64,000 bases of DNA from Thioalkalivibrio sp. AKL19 (GTDB lineage Bacteria; Pseudomonadota; Gammaproteobacteria; Ectothiorhodospirales; Ectothiorhodospiraceae). A program made the position numbers and the translations under genes. Where the stretch lies: NCBI RefSeq assembly GCF_000420165.1, contig NZ_ATUK01000017.1:53703-117702 (forward strand), given 5' to 3'. This document shows, piece by piece, positions 54,688-62,922 of the stretch. How positions within the stretch are numbered: the stretch's first letter is position 1; every line of letters starts with the position of its first letter. The notes under the pieces are model-generated. The model did no database searches, had not been told where the DNA came from, and was given only the letters and a program-made list of their open reading frames with translations.

Positions 54688-56937
54688 ATCAACCGCCAAG
54701 ATCACGATGAACGGGACGACACCGCCGGGCCGGAGTCGGGCGAGCAAGGGGCCGCGGCAGAACCTGCGGTCGGTGCAACGGCCGCCACGGAGTCCCTACC
54801 GGTCCTGGATGGGAGCGATCGTCCCGACCCCCTTCTAGGGGGGCTGATTCTCATCGCGCGTACCCATGGCCTGAACCTGACGGCGGACTCGGCCCGTGCT
54901 GGCCTTCCGTTGGAAGACGGGCGTCTCAGCCCGGCGCTGGTGGATCGTGCGGCCCGGCGCGCCGGCATGACCACGCGCACGGTGAGCCGCGAGCCGCGGG
55001 CGCTGAAAGAGGACCTCCTGCCCGCGCTGTTGCTGCTCGACAACCACGAGGCCTGGGTCCTGGTGGGGTGGAACGAGGACAAGAGCGTGGCCCGCGTCGT
55101 CGACCCGGAGGTGGGTGACGCGGTGATCGAAGTCCCGCTCGACCGCCTGAAGGCACGCTATCTGGGCCGCGCGATCTACGTTCGCCCCGAATTCCGGATG
55201 GACGCGCGGGCGCCACGCGTGTCGAAGGAAGACAAGGGGCACTGGTTCTGGCGGGTCATTCGCGAGAATCGGCCGCTGTACCGCGACGTGCTCGTGGCGG
55301 CGGTCATGATCAATCTCTTTGCCCTGGCGATGCCGCTGTTCGTGCTGAACGTGTACGACCGCGTCGTCCCCAACCACGCGACGGAAACACTCTTCATGTT
55401 CGCCGCGGGCGTGGTGATCGTGCTGATCGCGGACCTGATCTTGCGCACCATGCGCAGTCATTTTGTCGACAAGGCCGCGATGCGGGCGGACGTAAAGCTG
55501 TCCTCGCACATCATGGAGCGGGTGCTGGGGCTGCGCATGGAGCATCGGCCGGCCTCGGTGGGCTCGTTCGCGTCCAATATCGGCGCGTTCGAGTCGGTGC
55601 GCAGCTTCATCTCTTCGGCGACGATCATCGCCTTTGTCGATCTGCCTTTTTCGCTGTTGTTCATTGCGATCATCGCGCTGATCGCCTGGCCGCTGGCGGT
55701 ACCGGTGGTCATTGGTGCGCTGGTGCTGCTGCTGTACGCGACGGCGATCCACCGCAAGCTGCATGCGCTGGCGGAGGAGAGCTACCGCGTTGCAGCGCAG
55801 CGCAACTCCACGCTGGTGGAAAGCCTTGCCGGTGCGGAAACCCTGAAGGCGCTGAGCGCCGAGGGGCGAGTCCAGGCGACCTGGGAGCGTTCGACGGCCC
55901 ACCTGGCCCGTACCAGCGCGCAGAATCGCCTGCTCACGGCGAGCGTTACCCATACCGCGCTATGGGCGCAGCACACGGTCGGGGTGGCCATTATTGTCCT
56001 CGGGGTGTTCCTGCTGATGGAGGGCGATCTGTCGATGGGCGGCCTGATTGCCGCCTACCTGATTTCCTCCCGGGCCATGGCGCCGATCAGCCAGACCGCG
56101 GGGCTGTTGATGCAGTATCACCAGGCTTCCACCGCGCTGGGCTCCCTTAACGAGATCATGACGCTGCCGGTGGAGCGGCCACCGGAATCCAATTTCCTCA
56201 GCCGTGATCGCTTCGAGGGGGCGATCGAGTTCCGCAATGTGGATTTTGCCTACCCCGAGCAGCCCAACCCGGCCTTGCGCAACGTCTCGCTGCGCATCCA
56301 GCCGGGGGAGCATGTGGCGATCCTGGGGCGGGTGGGCTCCGGCAAGAGCACACTGGCCAAGCTGATCATGGGCCTGTACCAGCCGACTGGCGGCGCGGTG
56401 ATGGTCGACGGCATCGACGTGCGTCAGCTCGACCCGGCGGAGCTGCGTCGTTCCATGGGGTATGTGGGCCAGGAAGTGACGCTGTTCTACGGCAGCCTCC
56501 GGGAAAACCTGGTCGCCAGTGATCCGCTGGCGTCGGACGAGGCGATCCGGAAGGCGATCGGGATATCCGGTATCGAGGACCTGATCAACACCCATCCGCA
56601 GGGCATCGACATGCAGGTCGGGGAACGCGGCGGGCGCCTGTCGGGAGGCCAGAAACAGAGTGTCGGGGTGGCCCGCGCGGTGCTGCACGAGCCGAACATG
56701 CTCCTGCTGGACGAACCTACCAGCTCCATGGACAACTCGACTGAGCAGGCGATGAAGCGTCGCCTGGCCGAATTCATGGAGGGCCGTACGGCGGTGATCG
56801 TGACCCATCGCACTTCGCTGCTCGAACTGGTGGACCGCATTATCGTGCTGGATCAGGGCCGCGTGGTGGCGGATGGGCCGAAGGACCAGGTCGTCCAGGC
56901 CCTGCGGGAAGGCCGCGTCGGGAAGGCACAGGCGTGA
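54688..56937 (+). CDS. Type I secretion ABC transporter, LapB-like
   Basis: The start is uncertain: 749 residues from ATC 54688, or 675 from TTG 54910. It exports large adhesins in one step from the cytoplasm. The frame from 54826 reads DPLLGGLILIARTHGLNLTA and on to GLPLEDGRL, matching the N-terminal degenerate C39-peptidase-like domain of LapB, so the true start is upstream of 54910. Six membrane helices follow (about residues 235-480 of the long form), then the ATPase: Walker A ILGRVGSGKSTLAKLI, signature LSGGQKQSVGVARA, Walker B MLLLDEPTSSMDN, H-loop VIVTHRTSLL. GTGA overlaps the next gene. Confidence 0.88.
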   Translation: MNRQDHDERDDTAGPESGEQGAAAEPAVGATAATESLPVLDGSDRPDPLLGGLILIARTHGLNLTADSARAGLPLEDGRLSPALVDRAARRAGMTTRTVSREPRALKEDLLPALLLLDNHEAWVLVGWNEDKSVARVVDPEVGDAVIEVPLDRLKARYLGRAIYVRPEFRMDARAPRVSKEDKGHWFWRVIRENRPLYRDVLVAAVMINLFALAMPLFVLNVYDRVVPNHATETLFMFAAGVVIVLIADLILRTMRSHFVDKAAMRADVKLSSHIMERVLGLRMEHRPASVGSFASNIGAFESVRSFISSATIIAFVDLPFSLLFIAIIALIAWPLAVPVVIGALVLLLYATAIHRKLHALAEESYRVAAQRNSTLVESLAGAETLKALSAEGRVQATWERSTAHLARTSAQNRLLTASVTHTALWAQHTVGVAIIVLGVFLLMEGDLSMGGLIAAYLISSRAMAPISQTAGLLMQYHQASTALGSLNEIMTLPVERPPESNFLSRDRFEGAIEFRNVDFAYPEQPNPALRNVSLRIQPGEHVAILGRVGSGKSTLAKLIMGLYQPTGGAVMVDGIDVRQLDPAELRRSMGYVGQEVTLFYGSLRENLVASDPLASDEAIRKAIGISGIEDLINTHPQGIDMQVGERGGRLSGGQKQSVGVARAVLHEPNMLLLDEPTSSMDNSTEQAMKRRLAEFMEGRTAVIVTHRTSLLELVDRIIVLDQGRVVADGPKDQVVQALREGRVGKAQA

Positions 56938-58352
56938 GCAAGCGAAAGGAAGGACAGGGGTTCGAAGACCTCGGGCGCGGGATGGATCGCGCCGGCAAGG
57001 TTGGCGCGCCCATGGTGGACCGGATCTTTCGGCCCTGGCTGGCCAAGGGGGGCTCGGACCACCGGAACTGGGCTTCGGATGCCGACTGGACCCAGATCCA
57101 GGAGAAGCCCTTGCGCGCCCGTGCGCTGCTGTACGGGATTCTGGTGACGCTGGCCTTGCTCGTGTACTGGGCCTCGGTGGCGGAGATCGACGAGGTCGCG
57201 CGGGGCGATGGGCGCGTGATCCCCTCACAGAACCTCCAGGTGCTGCAATCGATGGATGGGGGTGTGGTCTCGGAGATTCTGGCGCGCGAGGGTGACGTCG
57301 TTGAGCGCGGCGATGTCCTGGTGCGGATCGACCCCACCCGCTTCCTTTCCGATCTGGGCGAAGCGCGCGCGAGCGAATTTTCGCTCCGCGCCCGGCAAGC
57401 CCGGCTGATCGCGTTGCTTTCGGATACGCCCTTCCTGGTTACGCCGGACTTGCAGCAGGGCCCACCCGCTATCGTCGAGCAGGAACAGCAACTGTATGAA
57501 GAAAGCCTGGCGGAACTGAACTCGCGCATCCGGATTGCCGAGGAACAGATGCGCCAGCGCCAGGAGGAGTTGAACGAGGTACGGGCGCGCCGCACCCAGG
57601 CTGTGCGGGCACTGGAACTGGCCAGCCGGGAACTGGACGTTACCGAGCCGCTGGTTCAAAGCGGGGCGGTTTCAGAGGTGGAAGTGCTCCGCCTGCAGCG
57701 GGAGGTGTCCAACGCGCGTGGGGATCGCGACCAGGCTACGGCGCAGATCGCCCGCCTGAATGCCGCCATCGAGGAGGCGGAAGAGAAGATCCGCGAGGTG
57801 CGGCTCAATTTCCGCAACCAGTGGCGCGCCGAGCTGGCCGACACGCTTGGACGCCTGCAGGAGCTGGCCGAGGGGACCGAAGGGCTCGAGGACCGTGTGC
57901 GCCTGTCCGAGGTGCGCTCCCCGATGACCGGGATTGTGCAGAGGATGTTCGTGACCACTCGGGGCGGCGTGATCTCGCCGGGGCGCGAGGTGGCGGAGGT
58001 GGTCCCGTTGGAGGACGAACTCCTGATCGAGGCCCGAGTATCGCCACAGGATATCGCCTATCTACGGCCGGGCCTGCAGGCGCGGGTGAAGTTCACGGCG
58101 TATGACTTCGCGATCTATGGCGGGCTGGAGGCGACGGTCGAACACATCAGCCCGGACACGATCACGGACGACGATGGCAACACCTTCTACAAGGTCCGCG
58201 TGCGGACCGAAGAGACCGGCTTTGACGACGAACATCAGATCATGACCGGCATGGTCGCCCAGGTGGATATCATCACCGGTCGGCGAACGATCCTGCAGTA
58301 CCTGCTGAAGCCGATCCTCCGCGCGGGCGATCTGGCCTTTACGGAGCGCTGA
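56934..58352 (+). CDS. Type I secretion membrane fusion protein, LapC/HlyD-like
   Basis: 472 residues. A cytoplasmic N-terminus, one membrane helix near residue 65-80 (LYGILVTLALLVYWASVAEI) and the half-lipoyl motif (DEVARGDGRVIPSQNLQVLQ) come first. A long periplasmic coiled coil (about 150-300) is followed by the C-terminal HlyD signature EDRVRLSEVRSPMTGIVQRM. It bridges the ABC exporter to a TolC-type channel. GTG start overlapping the ABC stop by four bases. No channel gene follows, so a TolC encoded elsewhere is needed. Confidence 0.92.
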   Translation: MSKRKEGQGFEDLGRGMDRAGKVGAPMVDRIFRPWLAKGGSDHRNWASDADWTQIQEKPLRARALLYGILVTLALLVYWASVAEIDEVARGDGRVIPSQNLQVLQSMDGGVVSEILAREGDVVERGDVLVRIDPTRFLSDLGEARASEFSLRARQARLIALLSDTPFLVTPDLQQGPPAIVEQEQQLYEESLAELNSRIRIAEEQMRQRQEELNEVRARRTQAVRALELASRELDVTEPLVQSGAVSEVEVLRLQREVSNARGDRDQATAQIARLNAAIEEAEEKIREVRLNFRNQWRAELADTLGRLQELAEGTEGLEDRVRLSEVRSPMTGIVQRMFVTTRGGVISPGREVAEVVPLEDELLIEARVSPQDIAYLRPGLQARVKFTAYDFAIYGGLEATVEHISPDTITDDDGNTFYKVRVRTEETGFDDEHQIMTGMVAQVDIITGRRTILQYLLKPILRAGDLAFTER

Positions 58353-58357
58353 GAGAC

Positions 58358-58972
58358 ATGCAGATCTTCCTGATCGATCGAGATTCGCGGCCGTCGCCGC
58401 GCTGGGAGGCGGCGTTTCCGGACGCGCAGGTACTCCGGCCGCCGTTTCCCGCGGCGTTGCCCGAGGGCGCCGAGGCGTGCTGGGTGGGCACGGATCTGGC
58501 CGACTGGGAGCAGCACGTCAAGCAGCGCACGCGGGTGCACCGCGTGATCGTGCACTCCCGCCACCCGAACGACGAAGAAGGCATCCGTGCCTTCGACGCC
58601 GGCGCGCACGGTTACTGCCACACCCTGGCGAACGTCGCCCAGCTGCGAACGATTGCAGCCACCGTCACCGGGGGCGGTCTGTGGGTGGGCCCGGATTTGA
58701 TGACCCGCATGATCCGCACAGTGCGCAGCGCGCAGCCGCGTGATCCGGAAACACCGCCCGAGGGCTTCGAGGAACTGACCCCGCGCGAACGCCAGGTCGC
58801 CCTTGCCGTGACCACAGGCGCGCACAACAAGGAAATCGCACGCCAGCTCGGGATGACCGAGCGCACGGTCAAGATGCACCTAGGTTCGGTCTTCAAGAAG
58901 CTCAACGTCGACGATCGCGTCCAGCTCGTCCTGCACCTTACGCGTCTGCGCGAGTCCTGGCCCACGGCCTGA
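58358..58972 (+). CDS. LuxR/NarL-type regulator with a degenerate receiver-like domain
   Basis: 204 residues. The C-terminal GerE/LuxR helix-turn-helix is clear: EELTPRERQVALAVTTGAHN, then KEIARQLGMTERTVKMHLGS. The N-terminal half resembles a response-regulator receiver in layout (MQIFLIDRDSR; the VIVHSRHPNDEEGIRAFDAG strand and helix). At the strand where the phosphorylated Asp should lie I see only V-T-D-L/W-like residues and no convincing acceptor. It probably acts without a kinase. It is five bases after the membrane fusion gene and upstream of the adhesin, so control of secretion or adhesin genes is likely. Confidence 0.85.
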   Translation: MQIFLIDRDSRPSPRWEAAFPDAQVLRPPFPAALPEGAEACWVGTDLADWEQHVKQRTRVHRVIVHSRHPNDEEGIRAFDAGAHGYCHTLANVAQLRTIAATVTGGGLWVGPDLMTRMIRTVRSAQPRDPETPPEGFEELTPRERQVALAVTTGAHNKEIARQLGMTERTVKMHLGSVFKKLNVDDRVQLVLHLTRLRESWPTA

Positions 58973-59288
58973 TCCGGTCCAGGCGATCCTTCTGGTCGTC
59001 GTCCGGGGGTGATGGGGTTCGCGACCCACATGACCATCCTGCGGGCCGCGCCGCCTGACGGGTGGCTCGCCTTCGGGGCTCGACTCGCTCGGTTCGTGGA
59101 TGTGGCGAATCATCTCGCCCGAAATCGAGACCCACATCGTTACGAGTGCATCTGGTTTTCCCGGTCGAGTCCTACGGCCGTTCCTTCTGCCCCCCTGTAC
59201 TTCAGTACAGCTGTCGCGCCAGCGGCTGCTTCCCTAGCATCTTATCCAGCAAAAACTTTCAACTAGTACCGTATCCAAGGGGATCGTC
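58973..59288. other. 316-base leader region in front of the first adhesin gene
   Basis: Holds the 16-base palindrome at 59195-59210 and, just before the adhesin, AAGGGGAT (59277-59284) as ribosome site. A short open frame at 59009-59266 lacks a ribosome site and coding character and is not called. A sigma-70 promoter could not be placed with confidence. Confidence 0.7.
59195..59210. promoter_or_regulatory. Lux-box-like palindrome upstream of the adhesin
   Basis: CTGTACTTCAGTACAG has perfect seven-base arms around TC and fits CTGTA-N6-TACAG, the core of LuxR/TraR-type boxes. It lies 79 bases before the adhesin ATG and 223 bases after a LuxR-type regulator gene. It could instead be a transcript hairpin. 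Confidence 0.5.
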
Positions 59289-62200
59289 ATGTCCGAAGTC
59301 GTCGTAGCGACCGTTGAATCCATTGTCGGCACTGTCATTGCGCGGGACGAGGACGGCAACACCCGCGTCCTGCAGCCGGGCGACCAAATCTTCCATGGCG
59401 AAGAAGTGATCGCCGAAGACGGCGCCTTCATCGAAATGGCCTTCGAGGACGGGTCCACCATGACGCTGGCCGGCAACGAATCGGCCACCATCACCCCGGA
59501 CCTTGCCGAATCCGCCGAACCCGAACCCCAGGACGCCGAGGTGGCCGACGCCACCGTTGAGGAGATCATTGCGGCTCTGGATCGGGGAGAAGACATCACC
59601 GATCTGATCGAGGCCCCGGCCGCCGGTCTGGACGGCGGTGTCGCCGGTGAGGGCGGTAGCTTCGTCCGTATCGCGCGCGGCTCCGAGGAAGTGGGCGAGG
59701 TCACCTACGCCTATGACTCCAACGCGCTCCGTGGCGCGGGTGAGGGCCCGGATGGCGGGGCCATACTGGCCGCTGCAGATACTGCGGCAGTGGATGAGCC
59801 GACTGTGGATGATCCAGAGCAGGACGAACCGGTAGAAGACGAACCGGTAGAAGACGAACCGGTAGAAGACGAACCGGTAGAAGACGAACCGGTAGAAGAC
59901 GAACCGGAAGAAGTCGCTGCCCCATCGATCACCTTGACGGCGGGTGATGACCTGCTGGAAGGCAATGCTGAGGCAGGTAATGAAGTCGCCACCATCACGG
60001 AAAGTTCGGATCCGCTGGGTGCAGGGCTGGACTACGCGTTCACCGGGAACAGCAATGAGGCTGGCTTCTACGCGATCGACCCGGCCACCGGGACGGTGAC
60101 CCTGACCGAAGCGGGTGCGGATCACGTGAATGTCGGCAACGAGCTGCCGACGATCGAGGTCACCGCCAGCGATGGTGACGGCCGCACGGCCAGCGACACC
60201 GCCACGATCGGCACGGTCGGGGGGCCATCGATCACCTTGACGGCGGGTGATGACCTGCTGGAAGGCAATGCTGAGGCAGGCAATGAAGTCGCCACCATCA
60301 CGGAAAGTTCGGATCCGCTGGGTGCAGGGCTGGACTACGCGTTCACCGGGAACAGCAATGAGGCTGGCTTCTACGCGATCGATCCGGCCACCGGGACGGT
60401 GACCCTGACCGAAGCGGGTGCGGATCACGTGAATGGCGGCAACGAGCTGCCGCAGATCGAAGTCACCGCCAGCGATGGTGACGGCCGCACGGCCAGCGAC
60501 ACCGCCACGATCGAAGTCATCCCTGCACCTAGCATCCAAGGGCTGGTGGGCGCTGGTGGTGACGCCATCGTTTACGAGGCTTTCCTTGAGGGTGGCACCG
60601 GCGTCGTGGATGATGCACCGGATGATGCGGGTACTACCAGTGGTGGAAGCTTTACTATTACCGCCGTTTCGGGCCTGGCGAGCCTAACGTTCGCCGGAGG
60701 TGACGCGGACGCTGGTACGGATTTCAACGAGCTATTCGACATCGACGCGCTCAATGGGGCGTCCGAGTCTGATCCGCTGACCATCGACACCACCAAGGGG
60801 GTGTTGTCGATCACCAGCTTCACTGACGACGGAGACGGAACCTATACCGTCAACTACAGCTACGAGTTGACTGAGGCTGCGGACCACCCGGACGAGGGTC
60901 GGGACAAGTTGGAGAAGGATGCTATCACTGTGACAGTGCTGGATGATGACGACCGCACGGTCGAGAACAGCATTGACGTCACGATAGTGGACGATATGCC
61001 GGTTGATGACTCGCGTGTGGTGACTTTTGAGAACACCGGCGAGGCTGTTTTCCAGGGTGCGGCCGTACAAATGGGGGCCGATCAGGATGGGGCAGAACTA
61101 AAATGGACGAAGGCGCCCGAAGGTCTTTCGTCCGGTGGTGTGTCACTACACTACGAAGGGGTCGATAGTTCGGTGCTCAAGGGCTTCGCCGGCGAAGATG
61201 GCGATTTGGTCTTCACACTGACTGGCCACCCGGATGGTTCCTACACGTTTGAGCAGGTTGGTCCTATTGACCTGACTACGTCGGTTGATCGGGACATCTC
61301 GGAGGGTAATTTCGAAAATGCCAGTGGACCAAAAGACTTCTTTTATGTCACTGATAGTGGAGAATTCTCGACCGATCTTGGCTCGGATTCCTGGGCGATC
61401 CGGATCTCTGGAACGAGCGAGGCGAACGGAGCACAAGCGAATCGACTGAATTCGAATGCGAATGAGTTCGGTGTTAGTACCCCCGAGTACAGTGTGAACG
61501 ATAGCGTTACCTTTGATCTCGATGATACGGCTGAAAGCGGTGATCCCAACCTATTTAGCTCCTTGGAGATTCGATTTTCTGGGACGACTGAGGTGGAGTA
61601 CACGGTAATCTACACAAATGGGGAACAGAAGAGCGGAACGTCTGAAAACGTTGAATTTGTGAACTTCGAGGCACCGGAAGGCGAATTCCTTAGTAAGGTT
61701 ACGATCAAGAACGTAGGTACTGATACTGCGATCAATGGCATTGGGACGACCGAGCTGGTGAGTGTTACCGAGGAGGGTGTGCCTTTCGATGTTGGCTTCA
61801 CGGCGGTTGATGGTGACAACGACGATCTGGATGGGACCCTCCAGTTCTTCGCTGAGCCGGGCCAGGTGCTGGATCAGTCCGATAGTGAAGAGAGCGTTAT
61901 CCTCGTAGGCAGCAGCGAGGACAACACGCTACTCGGTGGGGACGGCGACGACATCCTGATCGGCGGCGCTGGAGACGATATCCTGACCGGTGGGGCTGGA
62001 GACGATATCTTCCGCTGGAATGCCCGCGATGAGGGAACCGAAGGCGATCCGGCCAACGATGTCATTACGGACTTCGGCAATGGGAATAATGTTCTCGACC
62101 TCAAGGACCTCCTTCAGGGCGAAAACGAAGGCAACATTGCTGAATACATCAATGCCGAGCAGGACGGCGTTGACACGGTGCTGTACATCAGCTCGACGGG

Positions 62201-62348
62201 TGACTTGGACGTCGATAACAGTAACGCCAATGCCAATCAGACCATTCGCCTCGAAGGCAAGTCGTTCAGTGACTTCGGGGGTGCGACCACATCCCAAGAA
62301 GTGATTAATCACCTGCTGAGTAATGACCAGCTGAAAATCGACCAGTAA
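59289..62348 (+). CDS. LapA-like RTX adhesin with N-terminal retention module
   Basis: 1019 residues, very acidic. Residues 1-125 form the retention module (VESIVGTVIARDEDGNTRVL); P110-A-A-G113 is the LapG-type cleavage motif. A linker of five EPVED repeats is at residues 180-209. Two nearly identical cadherin/VCBS-like domains of about 100 residues (212-411) come next. A middle region of about 470 residues follows, partly AT-richer in DNA. Three RTX nonapeptides (GGDGDDILI, GGAGDDILT, GGAGDDIFR) at 883-909 and a C-terminal type I secretion tail end it. It is likely exported by the LapB/LapC-like pair and held in the outer-membrane channel until cleaved. Strong terminator downstream. Confidence 0.9.
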   Translation: MSEVVVATVESIVGTVIARDEDGNTRVLQPGDQIFHGEEVIAEDGAFIEMAFEDGSTMTLAGNESATITPDLAESAEPEPQDAEVADATVEEIIAALDRGEDITDLIEAPAAGLDGGVAGEGGSFVRIARGSEEVGEVTYAYDSNALRGAGEGPDGGAILAAADTAAVDEPTVDDPEQDEPVEDEPVEDEPVEDEPVEDEPVEDEPEEVAAPSITLTAGDDLLEGNAEAGNEVATITESSDPLGAGLDYAFTGNSNEAGFYAIDPATGTVTLTEAGADHVNVGNELPTIEVTASDGDGRTASDTATIGTVGGPSITLTAGDDLLEGNAEAGNEVATITESSDPLGAGLDYAFTGNSNEAGFYAIDPATGTVTLTEAGADHVNGGNELPQIEVTASDGDGRTASDTATIEVIPAPSIQGLVGAGGDAIVYEAFLEGGTGVVDDAPDDAGTTSGGSFTITAVSGLASLTFAGGDADAGTDFNELFDIDALNGASESDPLTIDTTKGVLSITSFTDDGDGTYTVNYSYELTEAADHPDEGRDKLEKDAITVTVLDDDDRTVENSIDVTIVDDMPVDDSRVVTFENTGEAVFQGAAVQMGADQDGAELKWTKAPEGLSSGGVSLHYEGVDSSVLKGFAGEDGDLVFTLTGHPDGSYTFEQVGPIDLTTSVDRDISEGNFENASGPKDFFYVTDSGEFSTDLGSDSWAIRISGTSEANGAQANRLNSNANEFGVSTPEYSVNDSVTFDLDDTAESGDPNLFSSLEIRFSGTTEVEYTVIYTNGEQKSGTSENVEFVNFEAPEGEFLSKVTIKNVGTDTAINGIGTTELVSVTEEGVPFDVGFTAVDGDNDDLDGTLQFFAEPGQVLDQSDSEESVILVGSSEDNTLLGGDGDDILIGGAGDDILTGGAGDDIFRWNARDEGTEGDPANDVITDFGNGNNVLDLKDLLQGENEGNIAEYINAEQDGVDTVLYISSTGDLDVDNSNANANQTIRLEGKSFSDFGGATTSQEVINHLLSNDQLKIDQ
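59826..59915 (+). repeat. 15-base tandem repeat (EPVED coding)
   Basis: Five exact copies of GAACCGGTAGAAGAC and one changed copy (GAACCGGAAGAAGTC). The 15-base unit keeps frame, so copy number can change without breaking the protein. Confidence 0.95.
59922..60513 (+). repeat. Tandem near-identical cadherin-like domain repeats
   Basis: 59922-60210 and 60225-60513 (289 bases each, start to start 303) differ at about six positions by eye, so they are a recent duplication in the adhesin. Confidence 0.9.
61935..62015 (+). repeat. RTX calcium-binding nonapeptide repeats
   Basis: Three consecutive GGxGxDxUx nonapeptides near the adhesin C-terminus. They bind calcium and fold after export through type I systems. 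Confidence 0.9.
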
Positions 62349-62362
62349 GCGGTCGTGTTGGG

Positions 62363-62394
62363 AGCCCCGCCGGTCTGGATCGGCGGGGCTTTTT
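62363..62394 (+). terminator. Rho-independent terminator after the first adhesin
   Basis: A perfect 10-base stem (AGCCCCGCCG at 62363-62372, CGGCGGGGCT at 62381-62390), an eight-base loop and a run of five T. Confidence 0.95.
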
Positions 62395-62450
62395 CGTGTC
62401 TGGGGGTGTAGTCTGGGAAGCTGAGTCGGAAACGGCCGGAGGGGCCGCGC

Positions 62451-62780
62451 ATGTATGTGAGACGGGATACGGAAGGCAGGATTGACCAGGTGAGCCGCGA
62501 GGCGAATGCCGATTGCACGGAGTTCGTGGCAGCGGATGCACCGGAGGTGTTGGCGTTTCTCGGCGAGGATGATGGCGAGGCAGCGCCGGCGGCGTTGCAG
62601 GCCTCCGACCTGGAGCTGATTCGCGTGCTGGAGGACTTGGTCGAGGTGCTCACGGACAAAGGCGTGATCCGGTTTACGGATTTGCCGGAGGCGGCACAGA
62701 AGAAGCTGCTGGGGCGCAAGGATCTTCGCGCCTCGGCGCAACGTCTGACCCTGGTGGAAGACGATGAAGGCCTGCTTTAG
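62451..62780 (+). CDS. Small conserved hypothetical protein
   Basis: 109 residues, acidic, soluble. The middle reads LIRVLEDLVEVLTDKGVIRF and TDLPEAAQKKLL. This pattern recurs in pseudomonad and related proteins sometimes labelled tryptophan-synthase-beta-like, a label I would not rely on. It starts with ATG and a weak ribosome site (GGAGGGGCCGCGC, GGAGG at 62437-62441). It stands alone between the terminator and the second adhesin, and no role in adhesin biology can be claimed. Confidence 0.75.
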   Translation: MYVRRDTEGRIDQVSREANADCTEFVAADAPEVLAFLGEDDGEAAPAALQASDLELIRVLEDLVEVLTDKGVIRFTDLPEAAQKKLLGRKDLRASAQRLTLVEDDEGLL

Positions 62781-62910
62781 GCCCGTCGGCAAGTAGACGA
62801 GGCTCGATAGGGTCGAGTGTGTCTGTGGTCGCTCAATCGGGTGATGCGCAACAACTGGATCGAGACGGGACGCGAGAGCGTTCGTATGGGCCGGTCTGCA
62901 GGATCGGCGT

Positions 62911-62921
62911 AGGAGGGGGAG
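62911..62921 (+). promoter_or_regulatory. Strong ribosome binding site of the second adhesin
   Basis: AGGAGGGGGAG directly before ATG 62923. It fixes the start of a gene that runs off the window. Confidence 0.8.
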
Positions 62922-62922
62922 A

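Noticed and set aside
54554..54838. A 94-codon open frame just before the secretion ATPase
   Set aside because: The ATGs inside it (54662, 54707) are out of frame with the exporter, and its downstream part becomes Arg/Pro-rich shadow of the exporter frame. Kept only as a possible start if a frameshift exists.
59009..59266. An 85-codon open frame upstream of the first adhesin
   Set aside because: No ribosome site, no coding signature, and it runs over the regulatory palindrome.
59826..59915. Short regular repeats considered as a CRISPR array
   Set aside because: The 15-base units are contiguous with no spacers and encode EPVED in frame within the adhesin.
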